This document shows positions 49,372-58,688 of a DNA stretch of 64,000 bases, piece by piece; positions within the stretch are counted from its first letter, which is position 1, and the number at the start of each line of letters is the position of its first letter. Position numbers and translations under genes: made by a program. The DNA is taken from the NCBI GenBank assembly GCA_964383845.1, contig CAYLIF010000006.1:11903-75902 (forward strand), read 5' to 3'. The stretch comes from JAAZGD01 sp964383845 (GTDB lineage: Bacteria; Bacillota; Clostridia; Peptostreptococcales; Anaerovoracaceae). Under the pieces are notes generated by a model that saw only the letters and a list, made by a program, of their open reading frames with translations, had not been told where the DNA came from and ran no database searches.

Positions 49372-50791
49372 TTTTTTGAAGGTCTGGAATTTAGATCGAA
49401 AGAGTATAAATTTTAAGGTGTGGTTGTACTTCGTTGCATTCGCAATTTTTTTGCTGCTGATACTATGGGGTTTGCAGATTTTCTTTTTAAACAATTACTA
49501 CCAAGACATGAAAATCAGTGAGACCAATAGAGTAGCAAATGTAATTACCTCGCAATATGAAAACGAAAACATTTTGGACATTATAAGAAACCTTTCCTAT
49601 AGTAACGATATGTATATTCATATTGAAACCACAGACGGAACCATTGTATTTTCTCCTACATCCGAGGCAGGAAGGCGACCAAGCTATGGCTATCTTGGAG
49701 AAATGGCCGCAATGAAAGAGCAGCTCTTTGAGAGTAAAAGCAAATCCATAAGTTCTTTAATTCCGGAAGGTCGATCTGATTTAAATACTTTGGCCTACGC
49801 TGGATTCGTAGCTGATGGATACGATGACAAAGCTATTCTCTACATATTTTCACCCCTATACCCTGTAGGGTCTACTGTGGCAATACTTCAGGAACAGCTA
49901 AAGTATATTACCATAATATCATTGGCTATGGCCTTTGCAATTTCTATATATCTGTCCAGAAGGATATCCTTGCCCATTAGAAGAATAACCGATCAAGCAA
50001 AAGACCTTGCTGAAGGAGAATACGGTGTTCAATTTGATGGAGGTAAGTACAGCGAAATAATAAATCTAGCAGACACTCTAACACATGCATCTATGGAGCT
50101 AGCAAAAAGTGATAAGCTGCAAAAAGATTTAATCGCTAATGTTTCCCACGATATTAGAACTCCATTAACTATGGTTAAGTCCTACGCAGAGCTTATTCGG
50201 GACATCTCTGGAGATGATCCTAAAAAAAGAGAAGAACATCTAAAGGTAATTATTGATGAAGCAGATCGTTTAGATGGTCTGGTTTCAGATATGCTTATCC
50301 TGTCTAAAATACAAGCTGGAGTTGAATTTCTGACCACCACGGAAATTAATGTTTCTGAAATGGTAGAGAGCATTGTTGGGCCATATGTAGAAATATTGAA
50401 AAAAGAGGGTTATAAAATTGTTACAAATTGCGATGAGAAACTTTGGTTTAGAGGTGACCCTGCTAAAATAAAGCAGGTAATAGGTAACCTTTTAAGCAAT
50501 GCTATAAAATATTGTGGCAAAGACAAAACAGTATATATAAATGCATACAAGAAGGATTCCATGTTGCGATTTGAAGTCATTGATAACGGAATGGGGATTA
50601 GAGAAGATGATATCTCTCAAATCTGGGAGCGTTATCAAAAAGGCAGTACTAATCATGTTAGAAAAACTTCAGGAACAGGTTTGGGGCTATCCATAGTTAA
50701 GGAAATACTCAACCTACACAATGCAAAGTTCGGAGTTGAAACCAAGTTTCGTCAGGGCTCAAAATTCTGGTTTGAATTGCCGCTGGGCTAG
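49361..50791 (+). CDS. HAMP-domain sensor histidine kinase
   Basis: A 476-residue membrane sensor kinase. TM1 about residues 21-42, an extracellular sensor domain of some 130 residues, TM2 about 180-198, a HAMP domain (SRRISLPIRRITDQAKDLAE), HisKA with His263 in NVSHDIRTPLT, and HATPase with NLLSNAIKYCG and SGTGLGLSI. It begins at TTG within the response regulator gene; a second TTG five codons in is also possible. The pair is PhoPR/ResDE-like, and its signal is unknown. Confidence 0.92.
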   Translation: MNVDFLKVWNLDRKSINFKVWLYFVAFAIFLLLILWGLQIFFLNNYYQDMKISETNRVANVITSQYENENILDIIRNLSYSNDMYIHIETTDGTIVFSPTSEAGRRPSYGYLGEMAAMKEQLFESKSKSISSLIPEGRSDLNTLAYAGFVADGYDDKAILYIFSPLYPVGSTVAILQEQLKYITIISLAMAFAISIYLSRRISLPIRRITDQAKDLAEGEYGVQFDGGKYSEIINLADTLTHASMELAKSDKLQKDLIANVSHDIRTPLTMVKSYAELIRDISGDDPKKREEHLKVIIDEADRLDGLVSDMLILSKIQAGVEFLTTTEINVSEMVESIVGPYVEILKKEGYKIVTNCDEKLWFRGDPAKIKQVIGNLLSNAIKYCGKDKTVYINAYKKDSMLRFEVIDNGMGIREDDISQIWERYQKGSTNHVRKTSGTGLGLSIVKEILNLHNAKFGVETKFRQGSKFWFELPLG

Positions 50792-50819
50792 TTGAAAATG
50801 GCAGAAAACCGGGCTTTCA

Positions 50820-50849
50820 TTGACATAATACCGTAAAAGAGTGTATACT
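50820..50849 (+). promoter_or_regulatory. Sigma-A promoter of the carD gene
   Basis: TTGACA (50820-50825), 18 bases, TATACT (50844-50849). Confidence 0.75.
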
Positions 50850-50879
50850 ATAAGGAGCGGTATAATGGAGGAATAGACT

Positions 50880-51353
50880 ATGTTTAGAGTTGGCGATAAA
50901 ATTGTGTATCCTATGCATGGAGCTGGAATTATAGGGAAGATAGAAGAAAAAAAGATCCTTGGGGAAACCCGACAGTATTATATATTGAACGTACCTTGTG
51001 GGGATATGAAAATCATGATCCCAACTGATTCATGTGAAGAAATAGGAGTTCGCCCTGTTGCGGACGTCTCCTTGATAAAAAGTGTAATGAAGATTCTAAA
51101 AGGTGAAGCAACGGAGATGGAAGCTAATTGGAATCGAAGATACCGAGAGAATATGGAAAAACTTAAGACTGGAGACGTCCTTGAAGTGGCAGAAGTTGTT
51201 CGTAACTTAGCCCATTCAGACCGAGATAAGAAACTATCAACTGGAGAAAAGAAAATGCTGTCAAACGCTAAGCAAATTCTAGCAAGTGAAATAGTTCTTG
51301 TACAAGATATTGATGTAGTAAAGGCAATGAAAATAATTAACGAGGCAATATAA
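50880..51353 (+). CDS. CarD family transcriptional regulator (CdnL type)
   Basis: A 157-residue RNA-polymerase-binding protein. N-terminal Tudor-like CarD_CdnL domain (FRVGDKIVYPMHGAGIIGKI; YYILNVPCGDMKIMIPTD) and a C-terminal helical domain (NWNRRYRENMEKLKTGDVLEVAEVV; LSTGEKKMLSNAKQILASEI). Such proteins bind the RNA polymerase beta subunit and stabilise open promoter complexes. It stands alone just before a PIN-TRAM gene. Start follows GGAGG. Confidence 0.93.
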   Translation: MFRVGDKIVYPMHGAGIIGKIEEKKILGETRQYYILNVPCGDMKIMIPTDSCEEIGVRPVADVSLIKSVMKILKGEATEMEANWNRRYRENMEKLKTGDVLEVAEVVRNLAHSDRDKKLSTGEKKMLSNAKQILASEIVLVQDIDVVKAMKIINEAI

Positions 51354-51422
51354 AATTTTACGCCCTTAGTTGTTTTTGCTGTTGCTAATAAAGTTCCTTT
51401 AAAAGGAGGTGAGAGAAGTAGA

Positions 51423-52526
51423 GTGATGATTAAAAAATTAATAAGATTTATGTTTGCTGTTGTTGGTGCTATAGTGGGTTACGTTGTTTTTTTATTAACC
51501 AAGTACCTTTTAAGTTTTGCTGACATAGCGCCAGAAATGGGGTGGTCACAAGCTCAACAGGGTGGAGCGGCAGTAGTATTCGCACTTATATTTTCATTAT
51601 TATTTTTCCGACTTACACCAACAATTGGCAAACAAGGCAAAAAAGTGGCTACAAACATTGAAAGAGATTTGCAAGGAATTGCCCCCAATGAAATTGTGGT
51701 AGGAACTTTTGGATTAATTGCAGGGCTTGTTGTTGCATTCCTTATAAGCGATATTTTCAAAGAGGTAGATCTCTTTTATTTGGGCACCATCCTAACCATT
51801 TTCACATATTTGGTTCTTTCTTTTTTAGGGGTTGTAATAGCCACTAAACTAGGACCAGATTTACCTGTCATTCTCTCCGCCAGTGGTGTAAAAAGAGAAG
51901 GAGCAAGGGGAAAAGGCAAGGTTCAAGATTTTGCGCCTAAAATACTAGACACATCTGTTATTATTGATGGAAGAATAGCAGATATTATGAGAACGGGATT
52001 TTTAGAAGGGCCTATTGTTATCCCGGAATTTGTTATTGGCGAATTACAGCATATAGCTGATTCCTCAGATGGTTTAAAAAGAAATAGAGGGCGGCGAGGG
52101 CTAGATGTTTTGAATCGAATCCAAACAGAGCATGGCATCGAAATATATAACACAGCCTCTGAAAAAGCTCTGGAAGAGATTCCCGAAGTTGATATCAAAT
52201 TATTGAAACTTGCTCAAATGATGAATGGCAAAGTTGTTACAAACGATTTCAACCTAAATAAGGTTGCAGGGATAAAAGGGGTTGGGGTTCTTAATATCAA
52301 TGAATTAGCTAACACTTTAAAGCCTGTGGTGTTACCAGGAGAAGGTATGACAGTCTTCATGGTAAAAGAAGGTAAGGAAAAGGGGCAAGCTGTTGCATAT
52401 TTAGACGATGGCACCATGATTGTTGTTGAAGATGGAGACAAAATGATAGGTAAGACAACAGATGTTCTTGTTACTAGCGTTCTTCAAACTTCTGCAGGGA
52501 GAATGATCTTCGCCCGGATTAAATAG
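51423..52526 (+). CDS. PIN-TRAM domain membrane nuclease (YacL family)
   Basis: A 367-residue protein with four N-terminal membrane helices (first LIRFMFAVVGAIVGYVVFLL), a PIN nuclease domain with acidic residues in ILDTSVIIDGRIADI, IPEFVIGELQHIAD and KLAQMMNGKVVTNDFNLN, and a C-terminal TRAM RNA-binding domain (GMTVFMVKEGKEKGQAVAYL). Conserved in Bacillota, RNA target unknown. The AAAGGAGGTG site is 12-16 bases from GTG 51423 and ATG 51426; I use the GTG because it is nearer. It stands at the head of the ispDF-proS group, as in many Bacillota. Confidence 0.92.
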   Translation: MMIKKLIRFMFAVVGAIVGYVVFLLTKYLLSFADIAPEMGWSQAQQGGAAVVFALIFSLLFFRLTPTIGKQGKKVATNIERDLQGIAPNEIVVGTFGLIAGLVVAFLISDIFKEVDLFYLGTILTIFTYLVLSFLGVVIATKLGPDLPVILSASGVKREGARGKGKVQDFAPKILDTSVIIDGRIADIMRTGFLEGPIVIPEFVIGELQHIADSSDGLKRNRGRRGLDVLNRIQTEHGIEIYNTASEKALEEIPEVDIKLLKLAQMMNGKVVTNDFNLNKVAGIKGVGVLNINELANTLKPVVLPGEGMTVFMVKEGKEKGQAVAYLDDGTMIVVEDGDKMIGKTTDVLVTSVLQTSAGRMIFARIK

Positions 52527-52537
52527 AGAATTAAATT

Positions 52538-53677
52538 ATGTATAAAAACAAAATGATTTCTGTAATTATTGCCGCCGCCGGTGCAGGTTCACGCATGGGC
52601 GGCGGCATTCCAAAACAATATCGTAACATTAACGGAAAGCCTATGCTGGCCTTGGCTGCAGAGGCTTTTTGGAATTGTGGTTTTGTTGATACAGTTTGTG
52701 TTGTGGTTAATGAAGATTACGATCCAAGAATATTGGATTTCTTAGATGAGAATACAATTCTAACTTTGGGAGGGTCCCAACGGCAAGACTCGGTTTACAA
52801 TGGTTTACGCTCTCTTCCCCAAAATACTGATATTGTCTTGATTCACGATGGGGCAAGACCTTTTGTATCAAAGGAGGTCATAGAGAGAGTTTTAGAACAA
52901 ACGCTAATATCAGCTGCCGCGGTTCCTTGTATTCAACCAAAAGATACTATCAGGAATAAAGAAGGAACCCTCAATCGAGAGGAACTCCTTTTGGTCCAAA
53001 CACCCCAAGGGTTTAAGGTGGAATTACTTTTAGAAGCATATGAAAAGGCTTTTGACGAAGATTTTTATGGCACAGATGATGCTTCTTTGGTTGAAAAATT
53101 AGGGAGGCAGGTTTCTATTGTTGAGGGAAGTGAAGCCAACAAAAAAATAACAACTCCTGAAGATCTTCCTTATCAAGAAGCCAGTGTAGGCACCGGTTAC
53201 GATATACACACCCTCGTAGAGGGAAGGCCTTTGATTATAGGAGGAGTACAGATCCCCCATGAAAAAGGCTTATTAGGTCATTCCGATGCGGATGTGCTAA
53301 TTCATGCACTAATGGACGCTATATTAGGCGCTATGGGTCAAGGGGATATAGGAAAACACTTTCCTGACACTTCAGATGAATACAAAGGAATATCAAGCTT
53401 GGTGTTATTAAAAAGAGTTCATAAAATCATGGTGGAAGAGGATTTTAAGATTGGAAACCTGGACATTACACTCTTGATGGAGAAACCAAAGATTGCTCCT
53501 TACATAAAAGAAATCAAGGAGAATATTAAAGAAGTTTTAGAAATTCCTTCTGAAAAAATCAACATTAAGGCAACAACCATGGAAGGCATCGGTATAGTAG
53601 GCCGCGAAGAAGGTATAGCTTGCCAAGCTTCCTTGTTGTTGATCACAAATAAATGTAACGCTAAAGGAGAACAATAA
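52538..53677 (+). CDS. ispDF: Bifunctional IspD/IspF enzyme of the MEP pathway
   Basis: Fused isoprenoid biosynthesis enzyme, 379 residues. Residues about 1-215: MEP cytidylyltransferase (IspD), with AAAGAGSRMGGGIPKQY, HDGARPFV and TPQGF. Residues 216-379: MECDP synthase (IspF), with metal ligands in GTGYDIHTL, HSDADVLIHALMDAILGA, GDIGKHFPDT and KATTMEGIGIVGREEGIAC. IspE, which acts between them, is not in the window. The fusion is known in alphaproteobacteria and some Clostridia; in many Bacillota the two are separate adjacent genes. Overlaps proS by TAATG. Confidence 0.96.
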   Translation: MYKNKMISVIIAAAGAGSRMGGGIPKQYRNINGKPMLALAAEAFWNCGFVDTVCVVVNEDYDPRILDFLDENTILTLGGSQRQDSVYNGLRSLPQNTDIVLIHDGARPFVSKEVIERVLEQTLISAAAVPCIQPKDTIRNKEGTLNREELLLVQTPQGFKVELLLEAYEKAFDEDFYGTDDASLVEKLGRQVSIVEGSEANKKITTPEDLPYQEASVGTGYDIHTLVEGRPLIIGGVQIPHEKGLLGHSDADVLIHALMDAILGAMGQGDIGKHFPDTSDEYKGISSLVLLKRVHKIMVEEDFKIGNLDITLLMEKPKIAPYIKEIKENIKEVLEIPSEKINIKATTMEGIGIVGREEGIACQASLLLITNKCNAKGEQ

Positions 53678-55410
53678 TGAGATTATCGCAAATGCATCTA
53701 AAGACACTTCGAGAAATACCTGCAGAGGCAGAAATACAAAGCCATATTTTACTTCTTAGAGGGGGTATGATTAGAAAGCTAGTTTCTGGTGTCTATGGAT
53801 TTATGCCATTGGGTTGGAGAACCGTTAAAAAAATAGAGGAGATTGTCCGTCAGGAAATGGACGCAAAGGGTGGACAGGAAATTCATATGTCTGCTGTTCA
53901 GCCGGCAGAACTTTGGATGGAGTCAGGAAGATGGTTTGCATACGGTCCAGAGCTGTGGAGGCTAAAGGATAGACATGGCCGAGATTTTTGTTTGGGGCCA
54001 ACTCATGAAGAAATCTTCACGGATATAGCAAGGACTGACATATCCTCATATCGTCAATTGCCAATTAACCTCTACCAAATACAGACAAAGTATAGAGACG
54101 AAGCAAGGCCAAGATTTGGCCTAATGCGTAGCAGAGAGTTTGTTATGAAGGATAGCTATTCCTTTGATAAAGATGTTGACGGATTGGATAAAAGCTACGA
54201 TGAAATGTTTGAGGCTTACACACGAATATTCAGCCGATGTGGCCTTACTTTTAGACCAGTAGAGGCTGACACTGGAGCCATTGGTGGTTCTAACTCTCAT
54301 GAGTTTACAGCCCTCTCTGAAGTAGGAGAGTCAGAAATAGCCTATTGTAATAACTGCGAGATGGCTGCTACTACAGAAAGAGCTCTTTGTGTGGACCAGT
54401 CTGAAGATCCAGCTCAAATGCTTCCTCTTGAAGAGGTGTATACTCCAGGGACTAAAACCATTGAAGATGTAGCCAACTATCTAGGCTTAGATAAAAAACA
54501 AACTATAAAAGCCTTGCTTTTTACAAAGTTCGATCATGAAGGACAAGAAGAAGGGTATGTAGCCGCATTTGTCAGAGGAGATAGAGAATTAAATAGAGTG
54601 AAATTGGTCAATGCATTGGGAATCCCTGAGCATGCTTTAGAGTTTGCCGATGAGGAGAAGATTCAAGAGGCTACAGGATGTGTAGGAGGATTTACTGGCC
54701 CTATAGGTATACGCAACTGTACAGTGGTTATAGACAGTGAATTAGCCTTAGCAAAGAACCTTTGTGCAGGAGCCTGCAAAATAGATCATCATCTAATCAA
54801 TGTTAACTATGGAAGAGATTACCAAGGAGACATCCTTTGTGATATTAAAATGATTAAAGCCCAAGACCCATGCCCTATTTGTGGAAGCCCTGTTGAATTT
54901 GCACGTGGCATTGAAGTTGGACAACTCTTTAAATTGGGCACAAAATATGCAGAGTCAATGGGTGCAAGCTATAAAGATGAGAACCAAGAAGATCAATGGA
55001 TTGTAATGGGATGTTACGGAATTGGTGTTACCAGAACAATGGCGGCTATAGTTGAACAGCACCACGATGAGAATGGTATTATATGGCCTGTAAGTGTTGC
55101 ACCCTACCATGCTATAATTACATTGGTGGGAACAAAAGATCCCAATCAAATTGAACTGGCAGAAAGTATATATGATGACCTAAAGTCATGTGGTGTTGAA
55201 GTTCTCTTAGATGATCGGGAAGAAAGACCAGGAGTGAAATTTAAGGACGCAGACTTACTTGGCATCCCTATAAGGATTACCGTTGGTAGAGGTGCTCCTG
55301 ATGGGATTGTTGAATTTAAGCGTAGAAGAGATGCTGATAAAGTTGAATTGTCCGTAGCTGATGCTTTAGAGAGAACGAAAAAAATAATCTGTGAAGAAGG
55401 CAAAGGATAA
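53677..55410 (+). CDS. proS: Prolyl-tRNA synthetase, bacterial type with editing domain
   Basis: Charges tRNA-Pro. 577 residues: class II motif 1, motif 2 (YRDEARPRFGLMRSREFVMKD), an INS editing domain (about 230-395), motif 3 (MGCYGIGVTRTMAAIVEQ) and an anticodon domain with DDREERPGVKFKDADLLGIP. The INS domain marks the long bacterial type. Translationally coupled to ispDF. No T-box precedes it. Confidence 0.97.
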   Translation: MRLSQMHLKTLREIPAEAEIQSHILLLRGGMIRKLVSGVYGFMPLGWRTVKKIEEIVRQEMDAKGGQEIHMSAVQPAELWMESGRWFAYGPELWRLKDRHGRDFCLGPTHEEIFTDIARTDISSYRQLPINLYQIQTKYRDEARPRFGLMRSREFVMKDSYSFDKDVDGLDKSYDEMFEAYTRIFSRCGLTFRPVEADTGAIGGSNSHEFTALSEVGESEIAYCNNCEMAATTERALCVDQSEDPAQMLPLEEVYTPGTKTIEDVANYLGLDKKQTIKALLFTKFDHEGQEEGYVAAFVRGDRELNRVKLVNALGIPEHALEFADEEKIQEATGCVGGFTGPIGIRNCTVVIDSELALAKNLCAGACKIDHHLINVNYGRDYQGDILCDIKMIKAQDPCPICGSPVEFARGIEVGQLFKLGTKYAESMGASYKDENQEDQWIVMGCYGIGVTRTMAAIVEQHHDENGIIWPVSVAPYHAIITLVGTKDPNQIELAESIYDDLKSCGVEVLLDDREERPGVKFKDADLLGIPIRITVGRGAPDGIVEFKRRRDADKVELSVADALERTKKIICEEGKG

Positions 55411-55422
55411 GAGGAAAAGATT

Positions 55423-56085
55423 TTGAAACTACTGGGCCAACTTTTAATTAACTTTTTTATCATCGGGCTCTTCACCATAGGAGGAGGGCTGGCAATGCTG
55501 CCCTTTATTCAAAGAATGGTTGTAGATAAAAAAAAGTGGCTAAGTGAAGCAGAAATGTTAGACTGTATAGCAATTGCACAATCTTTACCAGGGGTTTTAG
55601 CCATTAATACTGCAACATACGTTGGTAATCGTAAAAGGGGATTCTTGGGAGCTCTCGCAGCAACACTAGGAGTTATTTTACCTTCCTTTATCATAATTAT
55701 ACTTTTAGTTATGCTACTTGGAACTATTGGTGAAAACTCCTATATTGAAGGTGCATTTATTGGAATAAAGGCTGCTGCCAGCGGATTAATACTATATTCT
55801 GCTATAAAACTTGGAAAAGGTGTTGTTAAAGGTTGGTTTACTTGGGTCCTTGCTATTCTTAGCTTTATAATAATCGTTGCTTTTAATGTTTCTGCTATTT
55901 TGGTAATATTAGGTGGAGCTTTTTTGGGAACGGTTTACTTTCTCTTGACTACAGGTTTAAAAGAAAGAAGAAAAAAGAAAGAAATCAAAGAAAAAAGAAG
56001 GACTCATGGAGAACAAGAGGATCTTAGTTATAATATAGAACATGGTGAAGGGGAAAAAGCGGCTGAAGCAGGTGGGAGGCAATGA
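55423..56085 (+). CDS. Chromate transporter family protein, half-size subunit 1
   Basis: A 220-residue CHR-family membrane protein with one chromate-transport domain: FFIIGLFTIGGGLAMLPFIQ, DCIAIAQSLPGVLAINTATYVG and six or so helices, followed by a highly charged tail (ERRKKKEIKEKRR). Two-gene (short-chain) CHR systems form heterodimers. Start at TTG 55423 after GAGGAAAAG. The substrate in such organisms is unproven. It lies just after proS and overlaps its partner by ATGA. Confidence 0.85.
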   Translation: MKLLGQLLINFFIIGLFTIGGGLAMLPFIQRMVVDKKKWLSEAEMLDCIAIAQSLPGVLAINTATYVGNRKRGFLGALAATLGVILPSFIIIILLVMLLGTIGENSYIEGAFIGIKAAASGLILYSAIKLGKGVVKGWFTWVLAILSFIIIVAFNVSAILVILGGAFLGTVYFLLTTGLKERRKKKEIKEKRRTHGEQEDLSYNIEHGEGEKAAEAGGRQ

Positions 56086-56651
56086 TTTATCTCACTATAT
56101 TCTACATGTTTTTTAGAATAGGAGCCTTCAGTTTTGGTGGGGGCTTGGCTATGCTACCACTTATCTTCCAAGGGGTACAAGAGTTTGGAATTATGAGTAA
56201 GCAGGAGTTTTCCGATCTTGTGGCCCTCTCCCAAGTAACTCCTGGACCTGTAGCTGTTAATGCTGCTACCTATGTGGGTTTCAATTTTGCGGGTTTCCCT
56301 GGAGCAGTAGTTGCCACACTGGGGGTAACTATTCCATCTTTTTTAATAATGTTGATTGTTGCTAATTTCGTTAAACGCTTTTATTATACCTGGCCAATTC
56401 GAGGAATTTTCACTGGCATTAGACCTGTGACAGCAGGACTAATTGGAGCGGCAGCAGTTATGGTAGCAGAAACAGCATTATTTAATTACCATATTTTTTC
56501 GCTAGAATTTATCAACAATTTATCAACAAGCATTAATCTAATTCCTTGTTTAATGTTTCTCGTTTCTTTTTTCTTTGTGGCAAAGATGAAGATTAGCCCA
56601 ATTTTCATCATACTGGGCATGGGCTTGATAGGAGCATTTGTATGTGGGTAG
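56082..56651 (+). CDS. Chromate transporter family protein, half-size subunit 2
   Basis: A 189-residue CHR-family membrane protein, partner of the preceding gene. Signature FRIGAFSFGGGLAMLPLIFQ and DLVALSQVTPGPVAVNAATYVG. It lacks the charged tail of subunit 1. It overlaps the first subunit at its start and the NUDIX gene by 10 bases at its end, so these genes form one tightly packed operon. Confidence 0.87.
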   Translation: MIYLTIFYMFFRIGAFSFGGGLAMLPLIFQGVQEFGIMSKQEFSDLVALSQVTPGPVAVNAATYVGFNFAGFPGAVVATLGVTIPSFLIMLIVANFVKRFYYTWPIRGIFTGIRPVTAGLIGAAAVMVAETALFNYHIFSLEFINNLSTSINLIPCLMFLVSFFFVAKMKISPIFIILGMGLIGAFVCG

Positions 56652-57112
56652 GTGGAGCTAGAGTTGTAGTGTTAAACGATCAAAACGAAGTGTTGATGGT
56701 TAGGCACCGACAGGACGATAAAAATATTTGGTTGGTACCTGGGGGGAATGTGGATAAAGATGAAAATTCCTTAGAAGCCGCCGTTCGTGAAGTTAAAGAA
56801 GAAACTGGAATCGATGTTGAAATCATTCAGTTGATTTGGCACGTGGAGGAAGTATCAGCAGAAAGAGGGCAAAGATTCGTTAATTTTTTCCTTGGCAAGT
56901 CAATCGGAGGAGAATTGCATTTAGGCAACGACCCTGAACGAGGGGAAAATCAGCAAGTTATGGAAGAGGTACTCTTTGTTTCTAGAGAAAGAATACAAGA
57001 TTTAGATGTACTTTATCCGGAATACTTAAAGAACGAATTGTGGGAGTTCTTAGAAAGCAAACAATCATTACCTATAACATATAAAATTAGAAAAAATGGA
57101 GGAATAAAATGA
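56642..57112 (+). CDS. NUDIX hydrolase
   Basis: A 156-residue nucleoside-diphosphate-linked compound hydrolase. The NUDIX box is complete: GGNVDKDENSLEAAVREVKEETGIDVEI has the expected Gly, REVKEETGI and Mg2+-binding Glu residues. N-terminal strands (ARVVVLNDQNEVLMVRHR) are typical of the ADP-ribose/oxidised nucleotide group. Substrate unknown. The start lies inside the chromate transporter gene, and its end overlaps the cyclophilin gene (ATGA). Confidence 0.86.
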   Translation: MWVGGARVVVLNDQNEVLMVRHRQDDKNIWLVPGGNVDKDENSLEAAVREVKEETGIDVEIIQLIWHVEEVSAERGQRFVNFFLGKSIGGELHLGNDPERGENQQVMEEVLFVSRERIQDLDVLYPEYLKNELWEFLESKQSLPITYKIRKNGGIK

Positions 57113-57591
57113 GTTATGTAATAATTGAGATGGAGAATGGTAAGACTATGAAGGGAGAACTTTACCCAGAAGTGGCCCCTGAAACAGTTGAAAATTTTGA
57201 AAAACTTGTTAAAGAAGGGTTTTACGATGGACTTACTTTTCATCGTGTAATTCCAGGCTTTATGATTCAGGGTGGCTGTCCTTTAGGAACTGGAACCGGT
57301 GGACCAGGATATACTATCAAAGGAGAGTTTAGCAAGAATAATTGCGAAAATAATATTTGTCACGAGAGAGGTGTTTTGAGTATGGCAAGAAGCGGACACC
57401 CGGATTCGGCGGGGTCTCAGTTTTTCATAATGACAGCAGAGTCACCCCATCTGGATGGTAGCTATGCAGCCTTCGGAAAGATCATGGAGGGGCTTGATGT
57501 GGTTGATGAAATTGTTAAAACTCCTAGAGACAGTAATGACAAACCCAAGGCTCCGCAGAGGATGAAAAAAGTTTATTTATCGGAAAAATAG
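57109..57591 (+). CDS. Peptidyl-prolyl cis-trans isomerase, cyclophilin type
   Basis: A 160-residue cyclophilin, cytosolic, no signal peptide. Core motifs: FHRVIPGFMIQGG (catalytic Arg), GSQFFIMTAESPHLDGSYAAFGKI. The GVLSMARSGHPDSAGSQFF block is characteristic of Gram-positive cyclophilins. It is the last gene of the packed operon starting upstream of proS, and is followed by a strong terminator. Confidence 0.95.
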   Translation: MSYVIIEMENGKTMKGELYPEVAPETVENFEKLVKEGFYDGLTFHRVIPGFMIQGGCPLGTGTGGPGYTIKGEFSKNNCENNICHERGVLSMARSGHPDSAGSQFFIMTAESPHLDGSYAAFGKIMEGLDVVDEIVKTPRDSNDKPKAPQRMKKVYLSEK

Positions 57592-57624
57592 CTCTAAAAA
57601 GACAACTAATATGCAAAAAGGTTA

Positions 57625-57666
57625 AAACCCTGCAGACGTTGAAATAACAACGGTTGCAGGGTTTTT
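57625..57666 (+). terminator. Terminator of the proS-cyclophilin operon
   Basis: AAACCCTGCAG-ACGTTG and CAACG-GTTGCAGGGTTT form a long imperfect stem with loop AAATAA, ending in TTTTT. Confidence 0.92.
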
Positions 57667-57790
57667 CTCTGTGAAGATTTGGTGAACTTTACCCTAAAAA
57701 GATTGACATAATTAATAAAGTGGGTTAGCCTAAACAAGTTCAAAGCAAAGAGGGAAATCTCAAGATTTCTAAATGAAAGAGGTATAATCG

Positions 57791-58585
57791 ATGAATAGAA
57801 CGAAACATAAAGTTATAGTCGCAGTGTTATTTATTGCAGTAATTTTCACGCCATTGTTGGCCATGAATATAGGGGAAAGTGTCGGAACTACTAAAGAGGA
57901 TGGAAGCTATGAACGTAATTTAGTACCAGTGAACTTTGAAACAGATTATCAATACGCTGATGATGTTGCAGAAGGCGTAAGTGCTATGGTTTCTTTAGGA
58001 TCCGATGGTCTATGTGAGGAAGTTCGTTATGTGGTTCGTGAAAATGGTTTTGTTGTTTCGGAGGAAATAATTGCCTCACGAACATTAAAAGAAACAGAAA
58101 ACCAAGTTGTGTTGATGGGAACAAAGAAACAACCTGTCTATGCGGCTAGCAGATCTAGTGGTTCAGGCAACTATAGTACTGCAAGTTATGCTGGAGAAGT
58201 TATGGAAGGAAATGGAAACTTCATATGCCCCGTTCAAGGATATGTCCTGGCATCACCTTTTGGCCCAAGGAATGGTAGATTTCATTATGGGGTAGATTTA
58301 ACAGCACCAATTGGAACCACAATATCCGCATCTGACAGTGGAACTGTTATATATGCAGGTTCAAGAAGCTCTTATGGTTTGCTGGTAATTGTGGATCATG
58401 GTAATGGCTACAAAACATATTATTCTCACTGTAATTCCATTTCAGTTAATCTGGGAGACAATGTTACACAGGGACAAAGCATTGCTACAGTAGGAAGGAC
58501 GGGGAATGCAACTGGCTCCCATATACATTTCGAAGTGAGAGTTAACGACAAGTGTGTGAATCCCGCTAGCTATGTGTCTTTATAA
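57791..58585 (+). CDS. M23 family metallopeptidase with G5 domain
   Basis: A 264-residue exported wall protein. N-terminal membrane helix or signal (residues 7-26), G5 domain (about 50-118; EVRYVVRENGFVVSEEIIAS), a Ser/Gly linker, then a LytM/M23 domain: FGPRNGRFHYGVDLTAPIGT (first zinc His and Asp), YKTYYSHC and HIHFEVRVND. All zinc ligands of active M23 enzymes (HxxxD, HxH) are present. It probably cleaves peptidoglycan cross-links during growth or sporulation. Monocistronic. Confidence 0.92.
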   Translation: MNRTKHKVIVAVLFIAVIFTPLLAMNIGESVGTTKEDGSYERNLVPVNFETDYQYADDVAEGVSAMVSLGSDGLCEEVRYVVRENGFVVSEEIIASRTLKETENQVVLMGTKKQPVYAASRSSGSGNYSTASYAGEVMEGNGNFICPVQGYVLASPFGPRNGRFHYGVDLTAPIGTTISASDSGTVIYAGSRSSYGLLVIVDHGNGYKTYYSHCNSISVNLGDNVTQGQSIATVGRTGNATGSHIHFEVRVNDKCVNPASYVSL

Positions 58586-58595
58586 GGAATAAACA

Positions 58596-58624
58596 TTGAA
58601 ATAACAAGTAAAAACGAGTATAAT
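58596..58624 (+). promoter_or_regulatory. Sigma-A promoter of cysS and the downstream operon
   Basis: TTGAAA (58596-58601), 17 bases, TATAAT (58619-58624). Start expected near 58631, within the following hairpin. Confidence 0.8.
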
Positions 58625-58626
58625 CT

Positions 58627-58659
58627 TAGGCAGGTTTAAGTTCCTGCCTATTATTTTTA
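58627..58659 (+). terminator. Hairpin overlapping the cysS transcription start
   Basis: TAGGCAGG (58627-58634) and CCTGCCTA (58643-58650) form an 8-bp stem followed by TTATTTTTAT. It can terminate transcripts from the upstream M23 gene. For transcripts starting at the cysS promoter most of the 5' arm is at or before the start site. Confidence 0.7.
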
Positions 58660-58688
58660 TTGTAATGAACACTGAGGAGTAATTTTAA

